Part shown: positions 1-7,448 of the stretch, in pieces
Numbering within the stretch: the stretch's first letter is position 1
Layout of the letters: every line of letters starts with the position of its first letter
Assembly (NCBI GenBank): GCA_026986535.1
Contig: JALSOK010000072.1
Span: forward strand, 1 to 40,918
Direction of reading: 5' to 3'
DNA from: Caldifarciminota bacterium
Lineage (GTDB): Bacteria; Hydrothermota; Hydrothermia; LBFQ01; DSFT01
Length of the DNA stretch: 40,918 nucleotides
Program-made: the position numbers and the translations under genes
Notes under the pieces: generated by a model
Databases searched by the model: none
Seen by the model: only the letters and a program-made list of their open reading frames with translations
What the model was told of the DNA's origin: nothing

Positions 1-1003
1 ATACATCATTGTAAGTTCCGCATGTCACCCAGTCTCCCCACCACTGATGTCCCATTTCGTGAACGGCCATGTCCAGGTAAGCAGAAGATATGGTGAAAGT
101 ATTGGTCTGATTCTCCATTGCACCGCTGAAGAACCCCTGCTTTATCTCCACCTGAGAGTACTTCTCCGTATAGAAGGGATAGAGGCCATAGGCATCGGAC
201 AGGACTGTGAGGATGTCGGGCAGAGTGCCCAGGAAAGAACTTACGGAATCCACCCACTCGTAAACCGGCATGGTTATGAGTCCGTAGTTCCAGGTCTGCT
301 CCAGCACCTTCCACCTGTTGGAAGCAGCAAGGACGATGAGGTATGGCGTGATGGAATATGCCTCGAGCCATGTATATGCGTACTTATCGCCCAGAGTATC
401 CACATCCACCAGCCTTCCATTGGCAACGGCAAACCAGGGGGTATCCACCACTATGGTGGCGAGAACTGTATCCGCTTTTTCATAGGGCTCATCGTAAGAG
501 GGAAGCCATCTCCGGGTTCCGTACATCTCCCCCTGCGTATGGATGTAGTTGTCCTGGAACTCCATTCCCTCCCCCACAAATCCATCCTGTCCCACCTGAC
601 CGTGATAGTAGAAGGTCAGATAGAATTCATCGCCGGCAGAAACTGTCGTTCCCAGATGGACAGTCAGCCTGGGCTGTACGGATGTGTAAGATACGGGATA
701 GGATACAGAGCCGTACTGAAAGACAACGGAATCGATCGTCAGATTATTGTAGCCGTCCTGCATCACGAAATGCAGCCACACGCTGTCTGTGGGAGATGTG
801 GCGAGGAATTTGATCCTGTCGATGGCATAGCCTATGGTATCCCCGTATGTGTCCAGGTATATCCAGTATTCATACTTTTTCACATCGAAGGGCTTGTTCT
901 CCAGATCCATGAGCCGGTACGCAGGCCACCTGCGGTAATGCTGAATCTCGCTGTAGTAAAATTGCTCCATGGAAGGCGAAGTTAAAATCAGTAAAGTTAT
1001 CAT
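1..1003 (-). CDS. M1 family metallopeptidase (aminopeptidase N-like), 3' truncated by window edge
   Basis: This gene is absent from the ORF track because its 3' end lies outside the window. I translated it by hand from the minus strand. About 334 residues are present, starting MITLLILTSP, a short signal-peptide-like stretch. The substrate-binding GAMEN motif appears as SGAMENQTNT, followed by the zinc site HEMGHQWWGD (HExxH plus the WGD typical of M1 gluzincins). The second zinc-ligand Glu and the C-terminal domains lie beyond base 1. The M1 family removes N-terminal residues from peptides; the N-terminus suggests export. There is no Shine-Dalgarno site; a TAAAAT box lies 9 nt upstream of the ATG. 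The two plus-strand ORFs here (47-985, 358-813) are shadows. Family assignment is strong; the exact substrate is unknown. Confidence 0.9.
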   Translation of the reverse strand, partial: MITLLILTSPSMEQFYYSEIQHYRRWPAYRLMDLENKPFDVKKYEYWIYLDTYGDTIGYAIDRIKFLATSPTDSVWLHFVMQDGYNNLTIDSVVFQYGSVSYPVSYTSVQPRLTVHLGTTVSAGDEFYLTFYYHGQVGQDGFVGEGMEFQDNYIHTQGEMYGTRRWLPSYDEPYEKADTVLATIVVDTPWFAVANGRLVDVDTLGDKYAYTWLEAYSITPYLIVLAASNRWKVLEQTWNYGLITMPVYEWVDSVSSFLGTLPDILTVLSDAYGLYPFYTEKYSQVEIKQGFFSGAMENQTNTFTISSAYLDMAVHEMGHQWWGDWVTCGTYNDV

Positions 1004-1012
1004 GATAGGAGA

Positions 1013-1018
1013 ATTTTA
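1013..1018 (-). promoter_or_regulatory. -10 box of the M1 peptidase gene
   Basis: TAAAAT on the minus strand, 9 nt before the ATG, followed by TCTCC. It matches the TAAAATTTTCCC-type start-proximal element found before several other genes in this window. No clear -35 box is seen. Confidence 0.45.
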
Positions 1019-1099
1019 CGCCCTGCACTCTGTTTTTGCAAATAATTCCCGCGAGAAGGGAAGGATGGGGAAAACAGGGGAACAGATAATCCCCCGAAC

Positions 1100-1306
1100 T
1101 TACTCCCTTTTCTCCAGCTTATCGGCCTGGTCATACAGGAAAGTCAGAAGGAGAGGAATCTGACTCTTAATATCAGTCTCAGAGATATCCTCATCCTTCA
1201 GGGCCCGGGTCAGCTGTCCAAGAATTTCCAGAAGTGCCTTGTAAAAACCGCGGGGATCCAGCTCTCCCCTCTTCCTCTTCTCCACCAGCTCATCCAGTTT
1301 TCCCAT
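1100..1306 (-). CDS. small charged helical protein of unknown function (68 aa)
   Basis: The start MGKLDELVEKRKRG is preferred over the longer track start at 1324 because GGAG lies about 8 nt upstream of this ATG. The protein is soluble, strongly charged and predicted all-helical (KRKRGELDPRGFYKALLEILGQLTRAL), with no membrane segment or recognisable motif. It lies 52 nt downstream of the Roadblock/LC7 gene in the same orientation, so the two may be co-transcribed and functionally linked; that is an inference. I do not recognise the family. Confidence 0.6.
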   Translation of the reverse strand: MGKLDELVEKRKRGELDPRGFYKALLEILGQLTRALKDEDISETDIKSQIPLLLTFLYDQADKLEKRE

Positions 1307-1358
1307 TATTGCTGCTCCTTCCATTTTATCCCTCCGGGGGATTTCAATTTACACCTTC

Positions 1359-1730
1359 TCAAAGTATAATGGCCCGCAATTTTTCTATCATTTTGGGAAT
1401 TACCAGCCTCAGCACCCCAAGATTTATATCCTTATGGGTTATGACAGCCAGTATAGCAGAATCGTCTATCGTATAGCAGAAGATCTTACCCTCATCGGCC
1501 TCCACGGCTATGGCCTCCATTTCCCCCACCTCGAGTTCGGAGGTTACCTTCTTCGACAGGGTCACCAGAGCCGATACCATTGCCGCAATCCTGTTCTGCC
1601 TTTCCACCGACTTGATATCGGAGGCGACAGGAAGACCATCGAAAGTGGAGAGCACTATACCCTTCAGTCCGGGTATATCGGCCCCCACATCCCTGAACAC
1701 CTCCCTGATCTTCTCATCTATTCCAAACAT
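1359..1730 (-). CDS. Roadblock/LC7 domain protein (MglB-like)
   Basis: The 123-aa protein fits a single Roadblock/LC7 fold: GLKGIVLSTFDGLPVAS forms the first strands, a central helix carries RIAAMVSALVTLSKKV, and the second sheet contains MEAIAVEADEGKIFCYTIDDSAILAVIT. Proteins of this family dimerise and regulate small Ras-like GTPases (for example MglB acting on MglA). No MglA-type GTPase is visible in this window, so the partner must be elsewhere. The ATG is preceded by GGGGAGG at a good distance. It lies 111 nt downstream of infC with a possible promoter in the gap. Family confidence is good; the specific role is unknown. Confidence 0.8.
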   Translation of the reverse strand: MFGIDEKIREVFRDVGADIPGLKGIVLSTFDGLPVASDIKSVERQNRIAAMVSALVTLSKKVTSELEVGEMEAIAVEADEGKIFCYTIDDSAILAVITHKDINLGVLRLVIPKMIEKLRAIIL

Positions 1731-1841
1731 TCTTCAAACCTCCCCTTTTGATGAATTTGTTTAATACCAGACACTTCCCCCATTCAATTTGAAAGTTTAA
1801 AGGGTGAATACCCACCGGAGTATCCAGTGAACACCTAATGC

Positions 1842-2399
1842 TTATTTTTTCTTCGATGCAGGCCTGAGGACCATCGTCATAATCCTCCCCTCGCCCTTGA
1901 TATCCTGCTCCACCTCCGCCATATCCGACAGTTCATCAGCGATTCTCCTCATCAGGTCTCTGGCTATCTCCGGGTGAACGATCTGCCTTCCCCTGAAGAC
2001 GAGGCGGAAGCGCACCTTATGGCCATCTTCCAGCATCTCCCGTGCCTTGCGGAGCTTGACCTCCAGGTCGTGCTTATCTATGTTGGGTGTGAGCTTGAGC
2101 TCTTTGGTCTCGGCCGATACCTGCTTCTTCCTGGCCTCCTTGAGCTTCTTCTTCTGACTGTAGAGGAATTTCCCATAATCCAGAATCCTGGCCACCGGGG
2201 GATTGGCATTGGGGGCCACCTCCACCAGGTCCAGCCCCATCTCACGGGCAAGATTTATGGCATCTATGGTCCGCATTATTCCCAGATTATTACCATCCGG
2301 TCCGACCACCTGCACCTCCCTTGCCCTGATCCTCTCGTTCACCCTGTAGAACAGGTCCTTATTCTTCTTCCCCTTATCCTTTCCTCTCTTCTTTCCCAA
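1842..2399 (-). CDS. infC: translation initiation factor IF-3
   Basis: The 185-aa protein matches IF-3 along its length: NERIRAREVQVVGPDGNNLG begins the N-terminal domain, a lysine-rich linker follows (YSQKKKLKEARKKQ), and the C-terminal domain includes TPNIDKHDLEVKLRKAREML and VRFRLVFRGRQ. IF-3 binds the 30S subunit and discriminates against wrong start codons. The start is TTG with AAGGAGG upstream; a non-AUG start is common in infC and allows autoregulation. The start overlaps the end of the upstream MazG-like gene by 26 nt. rpmI and rplT, the usual downstream partners, are absent; the next gene is the Roadblock protein. Confidence 0.97.
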   Translation of the reverse strand: MGKKRGKDKGKKNKDLFYRVNERIRAREVQVVGPDGNNLGIMRTIDAINLAREMGLDLVEVAPNANPPVARILDYGKFLYSQKKKLKEARKKQVSAETKELKLTPNIDKHDLEVKLRKAREMLEDGHKVRFRLVFRGRQIVHPEIARDLMRRIADELSDMAEVEQDIKGEGRIMTMVLRPASKKK

Positions 2400-2709
2400 G
2401 AATTACCTCCTTGTTTCCCGCTCTCTCGTTATCGCATACGCATGGAATTCGCCCGCACTTTGGACACCCATTCGAATAGCGGGCAACTGCCTTCTCCACA
2501 TCGATGTCCAGAAGATTGGCAACGCTGAAAATCCAGGCTATGACATCCGACAATTCGAGCTCTATGTCCTCTCTATCCCCGCGGTTTACGGCCTTTGCAA
2601 ATTCTCCAAATTCCTCCACGAGCCACAGGAAAGTCCTCTCAAGCCCCCTCCTGCTATCTTTTTCGTAGTATGTGGACCTTATGATTTCCTGAAATTCCCT
2701 GAATGTCAT
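2374..2709 (-). CDS. MazG-like nucleotide pyrophosphohydrolase with C-terminal Cys cluster
   Basis: 111 aa. The MazG-type metal-binding helices are visible: WLVEEFGEFAKAV supplies the first EExxE-like motif and IELELSDVIAWIFSVANLL the second (ExxD). Such all-alpha NTP-PPases hydrolyse non-canonical nucleotides. After the helices, CPKCGRIPCVC forms a compact four-Cys, probably zinc-binding, tail, as in several archaeal and deep-branching MazG-like proteins. Its ATG overlaps the stop of tyrS (ATGA), and its own 3' end overlaps the TTG start of infC by 26 nt, so the three genes are translationally coupled. Confidence 0.82.
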   Translation of the reverse strand: MTFREFQEIIRSTYYEKDSRRGLERTFLWLVEEFGEFAKAVNRGDREDIELELSDVIAWIFSVANLLDIDVEKAVARYSNGCPKCGRIPCVCDNERAGNKEVILGKEERKG

Positions 2710-3893
2710 GATAACTCTATCTTCAGAAATCTGCGCTTTCCAACCCTTACGACTGTACTTCTATCTATCAACTTATCCTCGAAAACCTTCTGACCATCGA
2801 TTCGAATGGAACCCTGGGACAACAATCTCCTGAACTCGTTTCTGGACTTCACCAGACCACCCATCAACAATGCTTCCGATAATTTTACAGGCTCATCGGT
2901 CCTCAGGACCGGAATATCATCGGGGAGATCCCTCTTTCTGAAGACCCGGTTGAAATGCTCCCGACCCCTCCGTGCTCCCTCCTCCCCGTGGAATATACGG
3001 GTAATCTCGTAGGCAAGGCGCTCCTTGGCCCTCAGGGGATCCCTTTCTATGAGCTTCCTGATTTCGGCCATCCGGTCCTCATCGTAGTAGAGGACAAGAC
3101 GGTAGTAATCCTCCATGAGTTCATCCCTGATGCTCATCACCTTACCGTACATGTCCTCGGGAGAATCGTTGAAGGCTATGTAGTTGTTCTCCGACTTCGA
3201 CATCTTTTTTACACCATCGAGGCCAATCAGAAGGGGAACGGTAAGGATGATTTCCGGCTCCTGCCCATAAGCCTTCTGAATGTCCCTGGTGAGGGCAAAA
3301 TTGAACACCTGATCCTGCCCCCCCACCTCCATATCGGCCCTCAGATGAACTGAATCGTAAGCCTGAAACAGGGGATAGAGGAACTCGTGGATATAAATGG
3401 GCTCCTGCGCCTCCATCCTCTTGTGGAAATCATCCCTCTCCAGCATGCGTGAAACTGTGTATCTGGCCGACAGTTCGATTATATCCTGAGGCGTGAGTTT
3501 CGAAAGCCAGGTGGAATTGTACTCCACCCGGGTCCTGCGGGCATCCAGAACCCTGAATACCTGCTCGAAGTAGGTCTTCGCATTGGCCTTTACCTCCTCC
3601 GGAGTGAGCCGGGGTCTGGCCTTAGAACGGCCCGAGGGGTCCCCTATCATGGCAGTGAAATCCCCGATTATTATTATTATTTCGAATCCCAGATCCTGAA
3701 GGTCCTTCAGCTTCCTCAGGCTCACATAATGGCCCAGATGGAGGTCAGGCCTGGTGGGATCCGCCCCGAACTTTACCCTCAGCGGTCCCCTTCTGCCTTC
3801 GGCAAATGCCCTGTACTTTTCTACGAACTCCTCCTCAGGGAAAAAGTAGGATGTGTTCTTCTTTACTATCCGCAGGACTTCCCCGAGGTCCAT
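2706..3893 (-). CDS. tyrS: tyrosyl-tRNA synthetase
   Basis: 395-aa class Ic aminoacyl-tRNA synthetase. It has the HIGH-like motif in KFGADPTRPDLHLGHYVSL, the tyrosine-pocket segment FLYPLFQAYDSVHLRADMEVGGQDQ, and the KMSKS loop as KKMSKSENN. The C-terminal 60 residues form an S4-like RNA-binding domain (ALLMGGLVKSRNEFRRLLSQGSI). The KFGADPT signature is that of the TyrZ-like bacterial group rather than the E. coli TyrS group. It starts 2 nt after the stop of the zinc-ribbon gene and overlaps the MazG-like gene by 4 nt, with no separate Shine-Dalgarno site, indicating translational coupling. Confidence 0.97.
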   Translation of the reverse strand: MDLGEVLRIVKKNTSYFFPEEEFVEKYRAFAEGRRGPLRVKFGADPTRPDLHLGHYVSLRKLKDLQDLGFEIIIIIGDFTAMIGDPSGRSKARPRLTPEEVKANAKTYFEQVFRVLDARRTRVEYNSTWLSKLTPQDIIELSARYTVSRMLERDDFHKRMEAQEPIYIHEFLYPLFQAYDSVHLRADMEVGGQDQVFNFALTRDIQKAYGQEPEIILTVPLLIGLDGVKKMSKSENNYIAFNDSPEDMYGKVMSIRDELMEDYYRLVLYYDEDRMAEIRKLIERDPLRAKERLAYEITRIFHGEEGARRGREHFNRVFRKRDLPDDIPVLRTDEPVKLSEALLMGGLVKSRNEFRRLLSQGSIRIDGQKVFEDKLIDRSTVVRVGKRRFLKIELS

Positions 3894-3894
3894 A

Positions 3895-4236
3895 TCAGTT
3901 GTCGAAGTAGAGAATGAGGCCGCAGATATTACACTGGACTATTTCATCCGGACCCGGAGGCTGAACCCCCACGGGGAGCTTCGCAAAGCAGTTGGAACAT
4001 GTATCCCCTTCTATAACGATGGCAACAGCGCGTCCATGCATCTTCATGAGACTCTTGAAGAGGTTCAGCTTGTCCTTCGGAATTTCCGCCTCCAGCTTTT
4101 CCTTTGCCTCCTCCAGAGCCTTTATCCTCTCCTCATCCACATGCCCGAAGGTTTCTATATAGCGAGGGTCCCGAAGGTCCCTCAGCTTCAGCTCTATATC
4201 CTGAAGAACGAGCAACTTTTTGCTTAAGCTGTCCAT
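3895..4236 (-). CDS. C4-type zinc ribbon protein (zf-RING_7-like) with coiled coil
   Basis: 113 aa. The N-terminal half is a charged helical stretch (VDEERIKALEEAKEKLEAEI) likely to form a coiled coil. The C-terminal half carries a zinc ribbon: DTCSNCFAKLPVGV then IVQCNICGLILYF, giving CxxC...CxxC. This matches the C4-type zinc-ribbon family (PF02591-like), usually with a longer coiled coil, so this is a short member. Its function is not established; nucleic-acid binding is commonly proposed. It lies 3 nt after the ptsN-like gene, whose last codons supply the AAGGA Shine-Dalgarno, and 2 nt before tyrS. Confidence 0.8.
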   Translation of the reverse strand: MDSLSKKLLVLQDIELKLRDLRDPRYIETFGHVDEERIKALEEAKEKLEAEIPKDKLNLFKSLMKMHGRAVAIVIEGDTCSNCFAKLPVGVQPPGPDEIVQCNICGLILYFDN

Positions 4237-4239
4237 GAT

Positions 4240-4701
4240 TTATTCCTTTTCGAGGGACGAGAGGAGCTCTATCAGCTCTTCGGGCGTCTCGACGGAGAGG
4301 TAATCCACATCGTTCTCCACCACTTTCTTTGCGAGCTGGGCCACCCTCCCCAGATAGATGAGATACCTGCTTCCCGGGTCGTTGGGGGGAGCAACCAGCA
4401 GGAAGAATATATGCACGGGCCTCCCATCGACCGCATCGAAATCCACTCCCTCCTTACTGACACCGATGACCAGATAGATGTCATCTATAACGGTGCTTCT
4501 GGAATGGGGTATGGCTATTCCCCTTCCGATTCCGGTGGAGCCCAGTTCCTCTCTCCTCTTGAGGGCTTCGAGCAGAATCTCCTTGTTCTCCTCAGGCAGA
4601 TCCAGCAGGTCCACAAGTTCCTTCAGAACTCCCTCCTTATCCTTCGCCTTCAGACCAATCTTAACCCTCCGGGGGTTCATAAGTTCGCTGAGTGCACTCA
4701 T
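4240..4701 (-). CDS. PTS EIIA type-2 domain protein (PtsN/FruA-like)
   Basis: The start MSALSELMNPRRV is chosen because GGAGG stands before it; the track start at 4737 has no such site. The 153-aa protein is a single PTS EIIA type-2 domain: LKAKDKEGVLKELVDLL, then GSTGIGRGIAIPHSRS with the phosphorylatable His, and VDFDAVDGRPVHIFFLLVAP. In the nitrogen PTS this domain is regulatory; no HPr, EI or sugar permease gene lies nearby, which favours a regulatory role. A TATAAT-like box occurs about 60 nt upstream, next to the YfhO stop codon. Confidence 0.88.
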   Translation of the reverse strand: MSALSELMNPRRVKIGLKAKDKEGVLKELVDLLDLPEENKEILLEALKRREELGSTGIGRGIAIPHSRSTVIDDIYLVIGVSKEGVDFDAVDGRPVHIFFLLVAPPNDPGSRYLIYLGRVAQLAKKVVENDVDYLSVETPEELIELLSSLEKE

Positions 4702-4739
4702 ATTCAACCTCCTTCCGACATACTGTTGAAGTGCCAAAA

Positions 4740-6830
4740 TTATAAACCACGCTTCCTTCTAAAATTAGGTACAACCATAATCAGGGGGACAAGGGTTCCG
4801 GCGATGAACAAAAGGAGCGAAAGGAGAAGTCCTCTGGAATCCATGTAGAATTCCACCACATGCGTACCCTTTCCAAGTTCCACACCGGAAAATGCCCAGT
4901 TGGCTCTGATTACGGGCACTTCTCTTCCATCAACCCGGGCCCTCAGAAGCCGCTGATATGTCTTCGAAAGGTAAAGGAAGCCATTGCTCCTTGCATTGCA
5001 TGTTAGAACTATCTTCTCAGCGTCGTACCTGTCGATGCGGCAGGGGTCAAAGCCGCTGGAGCTGTAGGTGGAAGAAACGGGCATCTGCACATAGGCTGTC
5101 TGCACGAAGTTCATCCTGTCGGCCATGCTGAAGAAGGTGGCGCTGTCCGCTATTTCCCTCACAGAATAAACGACATAAGCCCTGGGCAGTTCCCTCATAC
5201 GGGCAAACCCCTTGTCCGTAATGTAGTACCTGACATTCATCACTGCCAGGAGATTGAGGAAACCCTTTCTCCTCTCAAGGACATGCTGATAAAGCTGGGC
5301 ATAATGATAGGGCATCATGGGATTGTACCCTTCCGTCAGCTCCAGCCCGGTAATCATTCCAGAATTCCTCCTGAGAACCATCCCCCGGGATGAGCGGGCA
5401 TTGATGCGGAACATACCTTTGTCCATCCTGAACCTCTGCACGAGACGCATGTTGTAATAGCCGTAGAGGTCCTCCTTCCATCTCAGGTAGGGATTCCCCG
5501 CAAGATACAGGTCCACGAAGGACACCAGAGCAAGAGAATACACGAATGGGACCGAAGAAACCGCATTCCTGATAAAGGCAAAAACGAGCAGAAGGATGAG
5601 GGTCAGCAGAATAAAGAATTTGAACATTTCCCCCTCCATGGGGGGCATTCCAGAATGGGTGAGCATATAGGCAACCGCAACCATCACCATACCCATCACG
5701 CTGTAGATTACCGGACGAAACAGTCTGTCCTTTTCAGAGATAAAGGCATTCAGGCCATAAGCGGCCAGTATGGGGACGACGAATGCCACGATGTACATGG
5801 CCCTGGAGGGATTTCTGATTCCGGAGAAGAGGCCGGTCTTATAGAGGGCCACCACAAGGGGATTGGATTTCCCCAGTGCGAAGAACACGGCAACGATCAC
5901 CACCAGCCCAAAGAACCTGAAGAGGGGCTCCTTCCACCCCTTCCACAGGCCCAGAATCGCAAATAGAAGGGCCGCAAGGGAGAAATACTGGGTTATTTCG
6001 ATGTAGAAGTAGTAGGGACCCCCGGCGAATCTGGCCCCCGGCTCGAGGGCACCGTAGAACTTGGGAATCAGGAGCTGGATGAAGAACTTCGGATAAAAGG
6101 AGATCTCCAGGAGCTGGTCGAGGGTATAGGAGAGCCTCGGAGAATCCCTCACCACATCTATAAAAGCAAAATAATAGGCGGCGAAGAAGGGAACGGAACC
6201 CAGAACGAAGAAAACCAGATTCTTCAATTTCCTGAAGTAAAGATAAAAAGCCAGCCCCATAAGAAATGTGTATATGGGAATCTGGGGATGGCCCGCAAAG
6301 AGCATGAAACCGACCAGAGCTCCCGCAATCATGGAAAAGCGCCAGTCTTCTTTCTCCAGAGCCAGCATAAAAAGGGGCAGGACCCACAGGCTATCCACGG
6401 CGAAATTATGGATAAAAACGACGATGTATCCGAGCGAAAACATGTAGGTGATGGCTCCGAACAGGGCAATCTCGTCCCTGAACTTCTTCCTGAGGTACAG
6501 GAACATGAATATGCCTGCCAGGAGATAGGGGATCGCGAGCCCCATCAGAAAGGTATGGATATCGTTATTCATGAAGAGACCCATCGCATACCGCAGAATC
6601 GCAGTGGGATTCAGATTGAAAACCTGGGGATCGTGGAGGAAATGGATGGAGGAGAAGATCTTATGGTTAAAAAAGGGAATTATACCGTCTCTGAGGTTCT
6701 GGGTCATATAGTAGAAGTTGGGAAAATTCTGCTCCAGTACATCCTCGAACATGGTAGAATGTCCCGAAAGAACCGGAAAGAAGAAAATCAACCATGCCAG
6801 GAATATTATGCCCACATAAACCACTGCCAT
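4740..6830 (-). CDS. YfhO family multi-pass membrane protein
   Basis: 696 aa. The N-terminal roughly 430 residues contain about a dozen hydrophobic segments, beginning VVYVGIIFLAWLIFFFPVLSG, with short charged loops typical of GT-C-like YfhO proteins. A soluble C-terminal beta-rich domain (about 440-660) precedes a last membrane helix and a basic tail (NFRRKRGL). The motif LYLSKTYQRLLRARVDGREV near the C-terminus matches the YfhO-type end domain. In Gram-positives YfhO transfers GlcNAc or similar sugars to cell-wall polymers; the substrate here is unknown. A second homologue is at 19879-22200. No Shine-Dalgarno site is seen; TTTTTAAAC directly precedes the ATG. Confidence 0.85.
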   Translation of the reverse strand: MAVVYVGIIFLAWLIFFFPVLSGHSTMFEDVLEQNFPNFYYMTQNLRDGIIPFFNHKIFSSIHFLHDPQVFNLNPTAILRYAMGLFMNNDIHTFLMGLAIPYLLAGIFMFLYLRKKFRDEIALFGAITYMFSLGYIVVFIHNFAVDSLWVLPLFMLALEKEDWRFSMIAGALVGFMLFAGHPQIPIYTFLMGLAFYLYFRKLKNLVFFVLGSVPFFAAYYFAFIDVVRDSPRLSYTLDQLLEISFYPKFFIQLLIPKFYGALEPGARFAGGPYYFYIEITQYFSLAALLFAILGLWKGWKEPLFRFFGLVVIVAVFFALGKSNPLVVALYKTGLFSGIRNPSRAMYIVAFVVPILAAYGLNAFISEKDRLFRPVIYSVMGMVMVAVAYMLTHSGMPPMEGEMFKFFILLTLILLLVFAFIRNAVSSVPFVYSLALVSFVDLYLAGNPYLRWKEDLYGYYNMRLVQRFRMDKGMFRINARSSRGMVLRRNSGMITGLELTEGYNPMMPYHYAQLYQHVLERRKGFLNLLAVMNVRYYITDKGFARMRELPRAYVVYSVREIADSATFFSMADRMNFVQTAYVQMPVSSTYSSSGFDPCRIDRYDAEKIVLTCNARSNGFLYLSKTYQRLLRARVDGREVPVIRANWAFSGVELGKGTHVVEFYMDSRGLLLSLLLFIAGTLVPLIMVVPNFRRKRGL

Positions 6831-6889
6831 GTTTAAAAAGTTAAAGTCGATGGTAATGCAAACTGATTTCGCCTGAATTTCAGGGAAGA

Positions 6890-7405
6890 CTAACGGAACC
6901 TGTAGAGGCGATCGCTCGTCAGCAGGAATCCCGCGGCCAGCAGAAACACCCCCAGGCCCTCCATGACGGGATTCTGAAGAATCTGAAAGATCACCCCCAG
7001 GAACACGAGACCCCCGGAGAGTTCAAGTCCTGAGCCCGGTCTGGCTTTACCGAGTTCGTATAGGAGCAGACTGAAGGAGACGATGGCTAGAGCCTGTATG
7101 GAGATTCCAAGGAGCCCCAGGGACGGCATGATTCTCAGGACATTGTTGGCAGTAATCAGTCCACTCGCCACCAGAAGCATGCCCCCGAAGACATGCTTGA
7201 AGTTTCCGCTCAGGCGGTAAATGCAGAACATACCCCATGCAAGGAGCATCTGAACCACAGCCCAGTACAGGAGGATGGGTGGAAGCAGAGAAACGCTCAG
7301 AAATTGCAGATATACGGCCCCGAGGAAAAGGGCAAAGAAAAATCCCATAAGGCTCGCCAGCCTGAGCCTTCCGAGGCATCCCGAACCTTTAACGGATGAC
7401 TTCAT
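6890..7405 (-). CDS. small integral membrane protein, unknown function
   Basis: 171 aa from the ATG of MKSSVKGSGCLG, preferred over the track start (7444) because GGAGGGACC lies immediately before it and the longer version would run through a stem-loop. It has about six hydrophobic segments (SLMGFFFALFLGAVYLQF, LLPPILLYWAVVQMLLAW, VFGGMLLVASGLI and others) and a short basic end. I do not recognise the family. It is 43 nt downstream of the YeeE/YedE transporter in the same orientation, separated by a GC-rich hairpin, so it may be an occasional read-through partner of the transporter. Confidence 0.7.
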   Translation of the reverse strand: MKSSVKGSGCLGRLRLASLMGFFFALFLGAVYLQFLSVSLLPPILLYWAVVQMLLAWGMFCIYRLSGNFKHVFGGMLLVASGLITANNVLRIMPSLGLLGISIQALAIVSFSLLLYELGKARPGSGLELSGGLVFLGVIFQILQNPVMEGLGVFLLAAGFLLTSDRLYRFR

Positions 7406-7424
7406 GGTCCCTCCACTGAAAAGG

Positions 7425-7442
7425 GCCCCGCGAAAGCGGGGC
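7425..7442 (-). terminator. GC hairpin after the sulfur transporter gene
   Basis: GCCCCGC-TTTC-GCGGGGC on the minus strand, 6 nt after the transporter stop codon, followed by CCTTTTC. The stem is perfect over 7 bp but the U tract is short, so this may be a weak terminator or an attenuator before the next membrane gene. Confidence 0.55.
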
Positions 7443-7448
7443 ATATAA

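Noticed and set aside
47-985. 312-aa plus-strand ORF in the track
   Set aside because: It is the antisense shadow of the M1 metallopeptidase, whose minus-strand frame carries the GAMEN and HExxH motifs.
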